This document shows, piece after piece, positions 25,333-33,064 of a DNA stretch of 64,000 bases (the stretch's first letter is position 1; each line of letters opens with the position of its first letter). The notes beneath the pieces were generated by a model that saw nothing but the letters and a program-made list of their open reading frames with translations, was not told the DNA's origin and ran no database searches. Source of the DNA: Halobacterium sp. DL1 (GTDB lineage: Archaea > Halobacteriota > Halobacteria > Halobacteriales > Halobacteriaceae); assembly GCA_000230955.3 (NCBI GenBank), contig CP007060.1, positions 124,001-188,000 on the forward strand, written 5' to 3'. The position numbers and the translations under genes are program-made.

Positions 25333-26547
25333 ATGACAGCCGAGCGCGGGCCGACGCCACCCTCCGAACGCATCGTCGGACTCGACGCGCTCCGCGGGTT
25401 CGCCCTGCTCGGCATCCTCGTCATCAACGTGCGACTGTTCGCGATGCCGGAGGTGGTGCTGCTCAACCCGACGGCGTACGGGGAGTTCACCGGCGCGAAC
25501 TACTGGGCCTGGTTCGCGGGCCACGTCCTCGTCGAGCAGAAGTTCATGACGCTGTTCACCGTCCTCTTCGGCGGCGGCGTCGTCCTGTTCACCCGGAACG
25601 CCGAGCGGCGCGACGACTCGGCGCTCGCGCTCCAGTTCCGGCGGGCGCGGTGGCTCATCGTCTTCGGCCTCGCTCACGCCTACCTGCTGTGGTACGGCGA
25701 CATCCTCGTCGCCTACGGCGTCACCGCACTCGGAGTGGTCTACCTGCGCGACCAGACGCCGCGGACGCTGACGCTGCTCGGCGTCGCCCTGCTGCTGGTC
25801 CCCTCGGCCACCGAGGTGCTGTGGGCGCTGACCGGCGACCTCTCGGAGTTCGCTCGCACGTGGCGGCCGCCACAGGCCGCCCTGCAGGCGGAGATCGAGA
25901 CGTACCGCAGCGGGTGGCTCGAACAGCTGGACCACCGCGTCCCGACGGTCTTCGACAGGCAGACCTCGGGCTACCTCGCGTCCACCGTCTGGCGCGTCGG
26001 CGGCACGATGCTGTTCGGGATGGCGCTGTTCAAGTGGGGCGTGCTGACCAACGAGCGGTCGACCCGGTTCTACCGCCGCCTCGTCGTCGTCGGCGCGACC
26101 ACCGGACTCGCGGCGGTGCTCGCGGGCGTCTGGTACATCGAGGCGGCCGGGTGGACCTCGTCGGCGGCGCTGTTCTGGCTCCAGTTCAACTACTGGGGGA
26201 GCCTCCCGCTGGCGGGCGCGTACGTCGGCCTCGTCATGCTGTACGCCCGGTGGCGGCCCGAGGGGGTGCTGACGCGGACGCTCGCCGCGGTCGGCCGGAC
26301 CGCATTCAGCAACTACTTGCTCCAGACTGTGCTCGCCACGTCCATCTTCTACGGCCACGGGCTCGGGCTGTTCGGCCGGGTGACCCGCGTCGAGGCGCTC
26401 GGCGTCGTCGCGGCCATCTGGGCGGTCCAGGTCGTGCTCTCGATCGTCTGGCTCCGCTACTTCCGGTACGGCCCGATGGAGTGGCTCTGGCGCGTGCTCA
26501 CGTACAACGAGCTCCAGCCGCTTCGGCGCGGCCATCGGGAGGGGTGA
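25333..26547 (+). CDS. DUF418 (YeiB-like) integral membrane protein
   Basis: A 404-residue polytopic membrane protein with roughly ten helices. The N-terminus has the family motif IVGLDALRGFALLGILVIN (about 13-31), followed by QKFMTLFTVLFGGG (about 68-81) and FGLAHAYLLWYGDILVAYG (about 115-133). The C-terminal DUF418 domain contains GRTAFSNYLLQT (about 320-331) and ends in RYGPMEWLWRVLTY. Relatives such as YeiB have no settled function; similarity to acyltransferase-type membrane proteins has been noted for the family. It starts about 59 nt after the DUF460 gene on the same strand and may be co-transcribed. Confidence 0.88.
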   Translation: MTAERGPTPPSERIVGLDALRGFALLGILVINVRLFAMPEVVLLNPTAYGEFTGANYWAWFAGHVLVEQKFMTLFTVLFGGGVVLFTRNAERRDDSALALQFRRARWLIVFGLAHAYLLWYGDILVAYGVTALGVVYLRDQTPRTLTLLGVALLLVPSATEVLWALTGDLSEFARTWRPPQAALQAEIETYRSGWLEQLDHRVPTVFDRQTSGYLASTVWRVGGTMLFGMALFKWGVLTNERSTRFYRRLVVVGATTGLAAVLAGVWYIEAAGWTSSAALFWLQFNYWGSLPLAGAYVGLVMLYARWRPEGVLTRTLAAVGRTAFSNYLLQTVLATSIFYGHGLGLFGRVTRVEALGVVAAIWAVQVVLSIVWLRYFRYGPMEWLWRVLTYNELQPLRRGHREG

Positions 26548-26640
26548 GCGTCGGCCAGCGGCCCGCCCGGTGGCGCTCACCGACCGAGCCGTTCACACAC
26601 TTCCGTACCGCTTAACCCCGAGCGCTGACTCTGCCCGAGC

Positions 26641-27621
26641 ATGGACACCCACGAACTCGTCACTCGGAACGCGGCGGAGGTCGTGACCGAGGAGGAGGTC
26701 GAGGCGCTGGCCGACGACCCCGAGGGGAAGCGGGCGTACGTCGGCTACGAGCCCTCCGGCGTCCTCCACCTCGGCCACCTGCTCACCGCGAACAAGCTCA
26801 TCGACCTGCAGGACGCCGGCATCGAGGTCGTCGTGCTGCTGGCGGACGTCCACGCCTACCTCAACGACAAGGGGACCTTCGAGGAGATCCGCGAGACGGC
26901 CGAGCAGATGAAGGCCCAGTTCCTCGCCTACGGCCTCGACGAGGAGCAGACGGAGTTCGTCCTCGGCAGCGACTACCAGCTCGACGAGGACTACGAACTC
27001 GACCTCCACGCCCTCCAGGTGGAGACGTCGCTGAAGCGCGCCCAGCGCGCGATGGCCGAGATACAGAGCGGCGAGACGGCGAAGGTGAGCCACGTCGTCT
27101 ACCCGCTGATGCAGGCCCTCGACATCGAGTACCTCGACGTCGACCTCGCCATCGGCGGCCTCGACCAGCGGAAGGTCCACATGCTCGCCCGCGAGGAACT
27201 CCCGAGCCTCGGCTACGAGAAGCGGCCCGCGCTCCACACGCCAATCATCGGCGACCTCACGACGGGCGAGGGGAAGATGAGCTCCAGCGAGGGCGTCAGC
27301 ATCTCCATGGAGGACTCCACCGAGGAGCTCGCCGAGAAGGTGAACTCGGCGTTCTGCCCGCCCGAGCGCGACCCGGAGGGCGACCTCGTCAACCCCGTGC
27401 TCGAACTGTTCCAGTACCACGTCTTCCCGCGCTTCGAGACGGTCGTCGTCGAGCGCCCCGACGAGTACGGCGGGGACCTCTCCTACGACGACTACGAGTC
27501 GCTCGCCGACGACCTGGAGTCCGGCGAACTCCACCCCGCGGACGCGAAGGGCGCGCTCGCCGACTACCTCGACGAACTCGTCGCGCCGGGCCGCCAGCGC
27601 CTCCGTGAACTCCGCGACTGA
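26641..27621 (+). CDS. tyrS: Tyrosyl-tRNA synthetase
   Basis: A 326-residue class I synthetase of the archaeal/eukaryotic type, which joins tyrosine to tRNA-Tyr. Seen: the tyrosine pocket YVGYEPSG (about 33-40), the HIGH-box variant HLGH (about 44-47), the QVETSLKRAQRAM helix, the QALDIEYLDVDLAIGGLDQRK substrate region, and the class I KMSSS loop (about 215, GKMSSSEG). Length is typical. The downstream neighbour is a winged-helix gene, an arrangement repeated after trpS1 at 33-35 kb. Confidence 0.97.
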   Translation: MDTHELVTRNAAEVVTEEEVEALADDPEGKRAYVGYEPSGVLHLGHLLTANKLIDLQDAGIEVVVLLADVHAYLNDKGTFEEIRETAEQMKAQFLAYGLDEEQTEFVLGSDYQLDEDYELDLHALQVETSLKRAQRAMAEIQSGETAKVSHVVYPLMQALDIEYLDVDLAIGGLDQRKVHMLAREELPSLGYEKRPALHTPIIGDLTTGEGKMSSSEGVSISMEDSTEELAEKVNSAFCPPERDPEGDLVNPVLELFQYHVFPRFETVVVERPDEYGGDLSYDDYESLADDLESGELHPADAKGALADYLDELVAPGRQRLRELRD

Positions 27622-27649
27622 AACCGGTCGGTCGGCCGCTCCGTCTCGC

Positions 27650-27693
27650 GACGACTCGACGACGACTCGACGACGACTCGACGACGACTCGAC
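27650..27693 (+). repeat. Four tandem 11-bp repeats upstream of a winged-helix gene
   Basis: Exactly four copies of gacgactcgac (27650-27660, 27661-27671, 27672-27682, 27683-27693), then a partial gacg. The array ends about 10 nt upstream of the TATA element of the winged-helix gene. The 11-bp period is close to one helical turn, so repeated protein contacts on one face of the DNA are possible. Confidence 0.8.
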
Positions 27694-27702
27694 GACGCCA
27701 CG

Positions 27703-27710
27703 TTCTAAAT
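27703..27710 (+). promoter_or_regulatory. TATA element of the tyrS-linked winged-helix gene
   Basis: The sequence ttctaaat is centred about 27 nt before the ATG at 27734, so the mRNA is probably leaderless. It directly follows the 11-bp repeat array. Confidence 0.6.
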
Positions 27711-27733
27711 CCCCCGGCGTCGTAGCCAGGCAC

Positions 27734-28603
27734 ATGTCCGCGCCGGACTTCGAGGCGACGGCGGACGCGTTCGGTATGCTCGCCGACCCCGTCCGCGTCG
27801 AGATACTGGCGACGCTGTGGCGCCTGGAGTCCGCCCCGGTGCCGTACTCCGAACTCCGGGACGAAGTCGGCCTGCGGGACTCGGGCCGGTTCAACTACCA
27901 CCTCACGAAGCTCACTGGCCAGTTCGTCGAGAAGGCCGACGACGGCTACCGCCTCCGTCCCTCGGGGATGGTGGTGTTGAACGCCATCTACGCCGGGTCG
28001 TACGTCGACGCGCCGGTCCGCGACGGCCTGGACGTCGGCGGCCACTGTCCGACCTGCGGGGACGCGCTCGTCGGCGAGTACGACGCCGGGATGTTCCGCG
28101 TCCACTGCGAGGACTGCGAGGACCAGTTGTTCATGCTGTCGTTCCCACCCCGGGGGGTCACGCGCCGCGACGACGACGAACTGCTAGAGGCCATCTCCAT
28201 CTACACGAGGGCCCACACCCGTCGCTCGAACAGCGGGCTCTGCCCGTTCTGTGGCGGGTCGATGGCGATGTGGCTGGACGTGGACGCGGACAGCGACCTC
28301 CCGATGTCCGCGCTCGTCTACTCGGACTGCGCGAACTGCGGGGCCGAGAACCGTTCGAGCGTCGGGTTCTCCGTCCTCGAACACCCCGCAGTCGCCGGCT
28401 TCCTCCACGACCAGGGCGTCCCGCCGGACGCGCCACCGTGGCGCTTCGACTGGTGTCTCAGTGACGAAGCGCTGACCGTCGCGTCCAGCGACCCACCCCG
28501 TGTCCACCTCGACGTCACGGTGGACGACGACGGCGAGACGCTCCGGGTTACCGTGGGCGAGGACGGGCGCGTGGCCGAGACGGAGCGCGTCGACGCCGAC
28601 TGA
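27734..28603 (+). CDS. Winged-helix regulator with two zinc ribbons (tyrS-linked)
   Basis: A 289-residue protein. The first 75 residues form an ArsR-like winged helix (DAFGMLADPVRVEILATLWR, then RDSGRFNYHLTKLTGQFVEK). Two zinc-ribbon-like modules follow: CPTC...CEDC (about 104-130) and CPFC...CANC (about 174-210). The C-terminal domain is beta-rich and acidic. It is paralogous to the gene at 34513-35319, sharing the SGRFNYHL recognition-helix segment and the ribbon layout. It is probably a DNA-binding regulator; the signal is unknown. The start at 27734 is supported by the TATA spacing; the longer frame reads through the 11-bp repeats. Confidence 0.85.
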   Translation: MSAPDFEATADAFGMLADPVRVEILATLWRLESAPVPYSELRDEVGLRDSGRFNYHLTKLTGQFVEKADDGYRLRPSGMVVLNAIYAGSYVDAPVRDGLDVGGHCPTCGDALVGEYDAGMFRVHCEDCEDQLFMLSFPPRGVTRRDDDELLEAISIYTRAHTRRSNSGLCPFCGGSMAMWLDVDADSDLPMSALVYSDCANCGAENRSSVGFSVLEHPAVAGFLHDQGVPPDAPPWRFDWCLSDEALTVASSDPPRVHLDVTVDDDGETLRVTVGEDGRVAETERVDAD

Positions 28604-28644
28604 CTCTCCGCCTGGGCCAGGCCAGTGACGGCTGCCCGCCGAAC

Positions 28645-28745
28645 GTGTCAACAATTTACGGAAAACGGTTTTACCGCCAGGTGCCGTATTATTACGATAG
28701 AGGCAGCGAGAAATTAAATCGGTGACTATTTCTAACAGTTCGCCG
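28645..28745. other. A+T-rich intergenic patch
   Basis: About 100 nt of clearly lower G+C between the winged-helix gene and the Nudix-like pair, with blocks such as acaatttacgg, cgtattattacg and gaaattaaatcgg. It may hold promoter elements or be a remnant of inserted DNA. The remaining 120 nt to the ATG at 28865 are G+C-rich and show no gene. Confidence 0.5.
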
Positions 28746-28864
28746 TAGCTACTGCTCCGGCACCGGACGGTCCGCGTTCGGGGTCGTCACGCTTCGAACA
28801 CCACGCGCGCCCTGTTGCTCAGACCCCGGATAGTTCGACGGCCGACCGACCAACTCCGACCTCC

Positions 28865-29908
28865 ATGACAGGAATTCCCGAGGCCGACCGCACCGAGACG
28901 CTGACCGACCCGGAAACGCTGTGCGACCGCGACGGCGTCGACGTCCGCGAGCAGACACACGACGTGGATGCCGAGGAGTTCGAGGACGTGACGGACCTCG
29001 ACAGCCACGTCGCCGTGGGAACCGCTGACGACCGCGGCGTCCTCCTCCAGAACGATGGCCACCACGGCTGGACGCTCCCTGCGTTCGCCGTCGAACCGGA
29101 CGATGACTGGCTGGCGGTCGCGCGCCGCGGGTTCGAGTCCTTGACCAGCACCACTGTCGCGGTGGACGCCGTCGAGCGCGTCCGCCGCCTGGAGTACCGC
29201 GTCCCGGACACCGACCAGACGGCAGTCGTCTGGAACGTCGTCGTCCGCGCGACTCTCGACGACTCCCTCCCCGACGACCCCGAGACCAACGACGAGGGTA
29301 TCGAACTCCGCTGGTTCGACGAGGTTCCGGACGACGCGCCGGAAGCGGTCGCGGACGATATCGAGTGCGTCGCCACCGCCGACACATCCCTGGAGATGAC
29401 TGAGACACTCACCGAACTCACCGACCCCGAATCGCTGCTGAACCGCGACGACATCGACGTCTGCGAGGAGTCGGTAGCCGTCCCGTCCGAGGCGTTCGAA
29501 CACTACGCCGCCGCCGACGGCGTGTCCGTCGTCGGTGTCACGAACGACGACGATGCCGTCCTGCTGTGGACGGACCCCGATCACGGCTGGCTACTACCCG
29601 CGGCACCCGTCGAACCGGGCGAGGACTACGTTGTCGCCGCACGCGGCGTCGTCGAGCGACTCGCCGGTGTCGCGGTAGACGTGACTGGCGTCGAGCGCGT
29701 TCGCCGCGTCGAGTACGCCGCCGACGAAGCGGGCGACGACCGCGAGACGACTGTCTACTACGTCGTTTTCGGCGCTCGTGGCGGCGACGACCCGCTCCCG
29801 GTGGAGCCGCCGGGTACCGACGAGTCCGACGCCGACTGGTTCGCGCACGAGCCAGACGACCTCCACGGCGAAGACGAGGCCAGTGACGTTCGACTGTTCG
29901 TCCCTTGA
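28865..29908 (+). CDS. Protein with two tandem degenerate Nudix-like domains
   Basis: A 347-residue soluble protein made of two modules of about 170 residues. Each opens with a Thr-Asp-Pro-Glu-(Thr/Ser)-Leu segment (residues 14-19 and 186-191), then D-V, a strand ending HGWTLPA or HGWLLPA (about 67-73, 240-246), V-E-P-(D/G), a helix in the Nudix-box position (ARRGFESLTS at 86-95; AARGVVERLAG at 258-268), R-VRR-EY, and a closing W-F (150-151 and in DADWFAHEP). The layout matches a Nudix fold, but the catalytic REUxEE glutamates are missing, so pyrophosphatase activity is doubtful. A third module is encoded by the next gene, 5 nt away. Confidence 0.7.
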   Translation: MTGIPEADRTETLTDPETLCDRDGVDVREQTHDVDAEEFEDVTDLDSHVAVGTADDRGVLLQNDGHHGWTLPAFAVEPDDDWLAVARRGFESLTSTTVAVDAVERVRRLEYRVPDTDQTAVVWNVVVRATLDDSLPDDPETNDEGIELRWFDEVPDDAPEAVADDIECVATADTSLEMTETLTELTDPESLLNRDDIDVCEESVAVPSEAFEHYAAADGVSVVGVTNDDDAVLLWTDPDHGWLLPAAPVEPGEDYVVAARGVVERLAGVAVDVTGVERVRRVEYAADEAGDDRETTVYYVVFGARGGDDPLPVEPPGTDESDADWFAHEPDDLHGEDEASDVRLFVP

Positions 29909-29913
29909 CCACC

Positions 29914-30423
29914 ATGACAGACACCACTTCCACCGACCCGACCGAATCCCTCACCGACCCAGAGACGCTGCGCGACGCTGACGGCGTCGACTACAGCGAA
30001 ATCACCGACGACTCGCACTTCGAGATGAACCGCGACAACGAGGGCGTCACCGTCGTCGGCATCACGAACGACGACGGCGAACTCGCACTCGCCACTCTCG
30101 AACGCGCGACCGTGGTGCCCCACGCCGTGGTCGAACCCGGCCGTGACTTCGCCGCGGTCGCCCACGACGCCGCCGACGAACTGCTCGGTATCGACGTGAC
30201 GCTCGACGACGTCGTGCGCGTCCGTCGGAAGGTCTCGACCGACGACGAGACCGGGGCGGAGGCTGTCGCGTACGACGTCCTGTACGCCGCCTCCCCCGCA
30301 GGGGGCGGTGACCTCCCGGACGAGGTCGCGAGCTGTCAGGCTGAGTCCACCGACTGGTTCGACAGCGTTCCCGAGGACCTGCCCGGGGAGATGCGGGACG
30401 ACGCCGCGCTGTTCCTGGACTGA
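29914..30423 (+). CDS. Single degenerate Nudix-like module protein
   Basis: A 169-residue protein homologous to each half of the preceding gene product: the opening SLTDPETLRDADGVDY, then VTVVGITNDDGE, VVEPGRDFAAVAHDAADELLGIDV in the Nudix-box position, VVRVRRKV, and the closing STDWFDSVPEDLPGE. It has Asp-Glu in the helix (DAADELLG) but lacks the full REUxEE set. The ATG at 29914 is 5 nt after the previous stop, so the two genes form an operon of three modules in all. Function unknown; a nucleotide-binding or regulatory role is only an inference from the fold. Confidence 0.7.
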   Translation: MTDTTSTDPTESLTDPETLRDADGVDYSEITDDSHFEMNRDNEGVTVVGITNDDGELALATLERATVVPHAVVEPGRDFAAVAHDAADELLGIDVTLDDVVRVRRKVSTDDETGAEAVAYDVLYAASPAGGGDLPDEVASCQAESTDWFDSVPEDLPGEMRDDAALFLD

Positions 30424-30437
30424 GGAGAAACCACTAG

Positions 30438-30604
30438 GAGCATCCGCGACCCGGATGGGTCGCGGTTCCCTCCACGACCGCAGGGAGCGGAGGCCGACGA
30501 ACGACCACCGCGCCCGGAGGGCGCGACGGGAGTGAGGAGTGCTTTTTCCGCAAGTTTTTGCCGCGGGGGTGGCCACAGGCCAACCCCACCGCGAAAAGTG
30601 CGTT
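30438..30604 (+). repeat. Intergenic repeat family A, copy 2
   Basis: It runs from gagcatccgcgacccgg through gagcggaggccgacga and gaggagtgctttttccgcaa, then gtttttgccg, a hairpin around ggggtggccacaggccaacccc, and gcgaaaagtgcgtt, stopping exactly at the stop codon of the minus-strand gene at 30605. Read on the minus strand the T-run aacgcacttttcgcg follows that stop codon and could terminate its transcript. Confidence 0.75.
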
Positions 30605-30781
30605 CTAGATCCCGAACATTCCCATCACGGACTTCGCGGCGCTGCGGACGACGAGCGCGAAGCCGACGAGGACGAGGACGAGGCCGGCGGCGACGATGGG
30701 GGCTGTCCAGGCGACGATGCCGACGCCCGCGAGCACGAGCAGGACGCCGAAGATTCCGGAGGGTCCGATCTTGTCGAGCAT
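30605..30781 (-). CDS. Small two-helix membrane protein (58 aa)
   Basis: A 58-residue protein: MLDKIGPSGIFGVLLVLAG, then a second hydrophobic helix (PIVAAGLVLVLVGFALVV, about 27-45) and a basic/Met end (RSAAKSVMGMFGI). It is too short for many gene finders but has a clean ATG-TAG frame, halophile codon use and a two-helix layout. Halobacteria carry similar small proteins of unknown role. It is divergent from eIF1A. Confidence 0.7.
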   Translation of the reverse strand: MLDKIGPSGIFGVLLVLAGVGIVAWTAPIVAAGLVLVLVGFALVVRSAAKSVMGMFGI

Positions 30782-30860
30782 ACCGCCACGGTGAACGAGG
30801 GCGGTGGTAAGCGTACTGGTCGCGGTCGGGCAACCGGCCGTTTCAGGGCGAGTGGGTGGG

Positions 30861-30869
30861 GTTTAAACG
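30861..30869 (+). promoter_or_regulatory. TATA element of eIF1A
   Basis: The sequence gtttaaacg is centred about 27 nt before the ATG at 30892, consistent with a leaderless mRNA and with that start codon. Confidence 0.55.
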
Positions 30870-30891
30870 GTTTGGTGTCCAACCTGCGCGC

Positions 30892-31176
30892 ATGAGCGAC
30901 GACAGTGGACGCAAGAATCTGCGAATGCCCGAGGAGGACGAGGTGTTCGCAGAGGTCACCGACATGCTCGGTGCGAACCGCGTTCAGGTTCGATGCGCCG
31001 ACGGGACCGAGCGGACCGCCCGCATTCCCGGCCGGATGCAGAAACGCATCTGGATTCGTGAGGGCGACGTGGTGCTGGTGGAGCCGTGGGACTGGCAGGA
31101 CGAGAAGGCGGACGTGGCGTGGCGCTACGAGAAGGCCGAGGCCGACCAACTCCGGGAGGAAGGGCACATCGAATGA
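30892..31176 (+). CDS. eif1A: Translation initiation factor aIF-1A
   Basis: A 94-residue OB-fold factor that binds the 30S A site and helps the initiator tRNA and mRNA to dock. Seen: [59 protein letters not shown] (the OB core) and an acidic C-terminal end. Length is typical for archaeal aIF1A. Only 13 nt separate it from rio1 on the same strand, a conserved archaeal pairing that links translation initiation with small-subunit maturation. Confidence 0.97.
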   Translation: MSDDSGRKNLRMPEEDEVFAEVTDMLGANRVQVRCADGTERTARIPGRMQKRIWIREGDVVLVEPWDWQDEKADVAWRYEKAEADQLREEGHIE

Positions 31177-31189
31177 CGGTGATACGGCG

Positions 31190-32146
31190 GTGACCGACGA
31201 GTTCGGTCTCGCCGAGGACACGGAGGGAGCGTCCGGCGACGAGTTCGAGGAACTGGACGTCAGGGACACGGAGGCCGACCGCATCGCGCGGCGCCAGGAC
31301 CGCGAGTTCGCGGAGTTCCGCAAGCGCCTGAAGGACAACGAGCGGTTCAAACTCGACGACGGCGCCTTCGACGACGCGACGTACGCCGCCATCTACAAAC
31401 TCGTCCAGGACGGCTACGTCGGCGCGTTCGGCGGTCCCATCTCGACGGGGAAGGAGGCGAACGTCTACGAGGCGCTGGACGGCGAAGGCGGCGACGTGGC
31501 GGTGAAGGTCTACCGCATCAACGCCTCGAACTTCCAGCAGATGCGGGACTACCTCGAGGGCGACCCGCGCTTCGAGGGCATCCGCGGGGACAAGAAGGCC
31601 GTCGTGCTCTCCTGGACGCGCAAGGAGTTCTCGAACCTCATGCGCGCGAAGGCGGCGGGCGTCAGGGTGCCTGAACCCATCGCCGTCCAGCGGAACGTGC
31701 TCGTGATGGAGCTCATCGGCCGGGAGGGCGACGCTGCGTCGAAGCTCAGCGACGTCGACGTGGAGAACCCGGACACCGCCTTCGACGTGGTCCGGGAATA
31801 CATGCGACGGCTCCACAGCGCGGGCCTCGTCCACGGCGACCTCTCGGAGTACAACATCGTCGTCTACGAGGGCGAACTGGTCGTCATCGACGTCGGGCAG
31901 GCGGTGACCGTCCACCACCAGAACAGCGACGACTTCCTCCGGCGGGACTGCCGGAACGTCGCGAACTTCTTCGCCCGGGAGGGCGCCGACGCCGACCCGG
32001 GGGACCTCTACGACTACATCACCTCGCACGCGGACCCGACGACTGAGGGCGAGACGACGGAGGGCGACGGCCGCGGCATCGAGGAGGCGGACGACCCGGA
32101 CGCCGCGGAGGACGCCGACGGCTCGGCGGACCCCGACGCCGAGTGA
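31190..32146 (+). CDS. rio1: RIO1-type serine protein kinase
   Basis: A 318-residue atypical kinase. Seen: the ATP-binding loop STGKEANVYEA (about 85-95), the invariant Lys strand DVAVKVYRI, the catalytic loop VHGDLSEYNIVV (about 214-225) and the metal motif VIDVGQAVTVHH (about 233). These match RIO1, involved in late maturation of the small ribosomal subunit. The acidic C-terminal 45 residues are low complexity. The GTG start at 31190 is chosen because no ATG exists before the conserved N-terminus and it lies 13 nt after the aIF1A stop. Confidence 0.95.
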   Translation: MTDEFGLAEDTEGASGDEFEELDVRDTEADRIARRQDREFAEFRKRLKDNERFKLDDGAFDDATYAAIYKLVQDGYVGAFGGPISTGKEANVYEALDGEGGDVAVKVYRINASNFQQMRDYLEGDPRFEGIRGDKKAVVLSWTRKEFSNLMRAKAAGVRVPEPIAVQRNVLVMELIGREGDAASKLSDVDVENPDTAFDVVREYMRRLHSAGLVHGDLSEYNIVVYEGELVVIDVGQAVTVHHQNSDDFLRRDCRNVANFFAREGADADPGDLYDYITSHADPTTEGETTEGDGRGIEEADDPDAAEDADGSADPDAE

Positions 32147-32161
32147 GCGCTCGTGGGCCGG

Positions 32162-32527
32162 TTAGTCGTCCTCGGGTTCGGGCGTCACGTCGACAGGGTC
32201 GCTGTCCCGCCTGTCGAAACCCGGCGCGAGGATGGCCTCGAAGTCCGCTTCGTGGTGTAGGTCCCCCCGGACGAGGTCCCAGAGGCCGACCGTGATGAAC
32301 AGCGCCGCAGTCGCGTGGATCAGGTGGACGTACGCCGGCGCTATCGTGCCGATGACGGGACCTGTGAGGGCGTAGACGAGCATCCCGACAGTGATGAGCC
32401 GGAAGAACCGCTCGTAGTGGACCACCAGGCTCTCCGCGTACAGCAGGTAGAGCAGGCCGAGCGCCGCTACCGAACCGAGCACGAAGTCGAGGACGGCGAT
32501 GTCGGCGATAGCGACCACGCTACCCAC
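32162..32527 (-). CDS. Four-helix small membrane protein, second of a pair
   Basis: A 121-residue protein with about four transmembrane helices (including IAVLDFVLGSVAALGLLYLLYAE near the start), a HYERFFRL loop, a YVHLIHATAALF segment, then an acidic soluble tail (EPEDD). It begins with GTG at 32527, overlapping the stop of the upstream membrane gene by 8 nt, which suggests translational coupling. The two proteins share size and topology and may interact. No function is known to me. Confidence 0.68.
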   Translation of the reverse strand: MGSVVAIADIAVLDFVLGSVAALGLLYLLYAESLVVHYERFFRLITVGMLVYALTGPVIGTIAPAYVHLIHATAALFITVGLWDLVRGDLHHEADFEAILAPGFDRRDSDPVDVTPEPEDD

Positions 32528-32816
32528 CCCCGTGGCTCATCCGGCGGTGCATCTGGAGTGTGAGGCCGACGAAGAGGACCAGCAGCGCGAAGCCCGCGGT
32601 CTCTATCAGCAGCGCTACCTCGATGTGTTCGGGGAACACGAGCAGAATCGGGTGGTAGAGTGCGAGCACCGCCATCAACACCGGGAGCACGGCGAGCACT
32701 CGCCCGAACGGCGACCCCCTGAACTTCAGCCAGGCCTGTAGCCCCAGGACGAACCCGGCCGCACCGACGAGACTCGCGGCCAGCACCGACAGCTGGTACG
32801 GCGGATGCTGCGTCAC
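32520..32816 (-). CDS. Three-helix small membrane protein, first of a pair
   Basis: A 98-residue protein with three transmembrane helices (about 8-27, 38-55, 65-85) and a His/Gly end (HRRMSHGGG). The start is taken as GTG at 32816; a longer frame upstream to 33062 runs into the trpS1 5' region. It overlaps the following gene by 8 nt. Divergent from trpS1. Function unknown. Confidence 0.62.
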   Translation of the reverse strand: MTQHPPYQLSVLAASLVGAAGFVLGLQAWLKFRGSPFGRVLAVLPVLMAVLALYHPILLVFPEHIEVALLIETAGFALLVLFVGLTLQMHRRMSHGGG

Positions 32817-33064
32817 GTCCGGACGCAAGCAATCGGCTCTATTAAATGTACGTGCGGTGGCGAGGCTCACCACAACGTTTTTCGCTGCCCGAGTGGCTAC
32901 CAGCGTGTATGCAGTCCGCTCCCACCTGCTGGCGCTGGCGCGCTCCGGGAGCGGACAGTCTCGCGTTCGCGGCCTGACGGGCGTCACCCGCTCGGGTCGA
33001 GTGCGTTGCTCACTCCGCTTTTCCGTGCACCGCTCCCCGACCAGCAACACCCACGACCACACCC

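Noticed and set aside
28865-29908. Active Nudix hydrolase
   Set aside because: The fold pattern is present, but the catalytic glutamates of the Nudix box are not, so only a Nudix-like label is justified.
32820-33062. N-terminal extension of the 98-aa membrane protein
   Set aside because: The extension is Arg/Ser/Thr-rich, overlaps the trpS1 promoter region and lacks similarity to membrane segments. The GTG at 32816 fits better.
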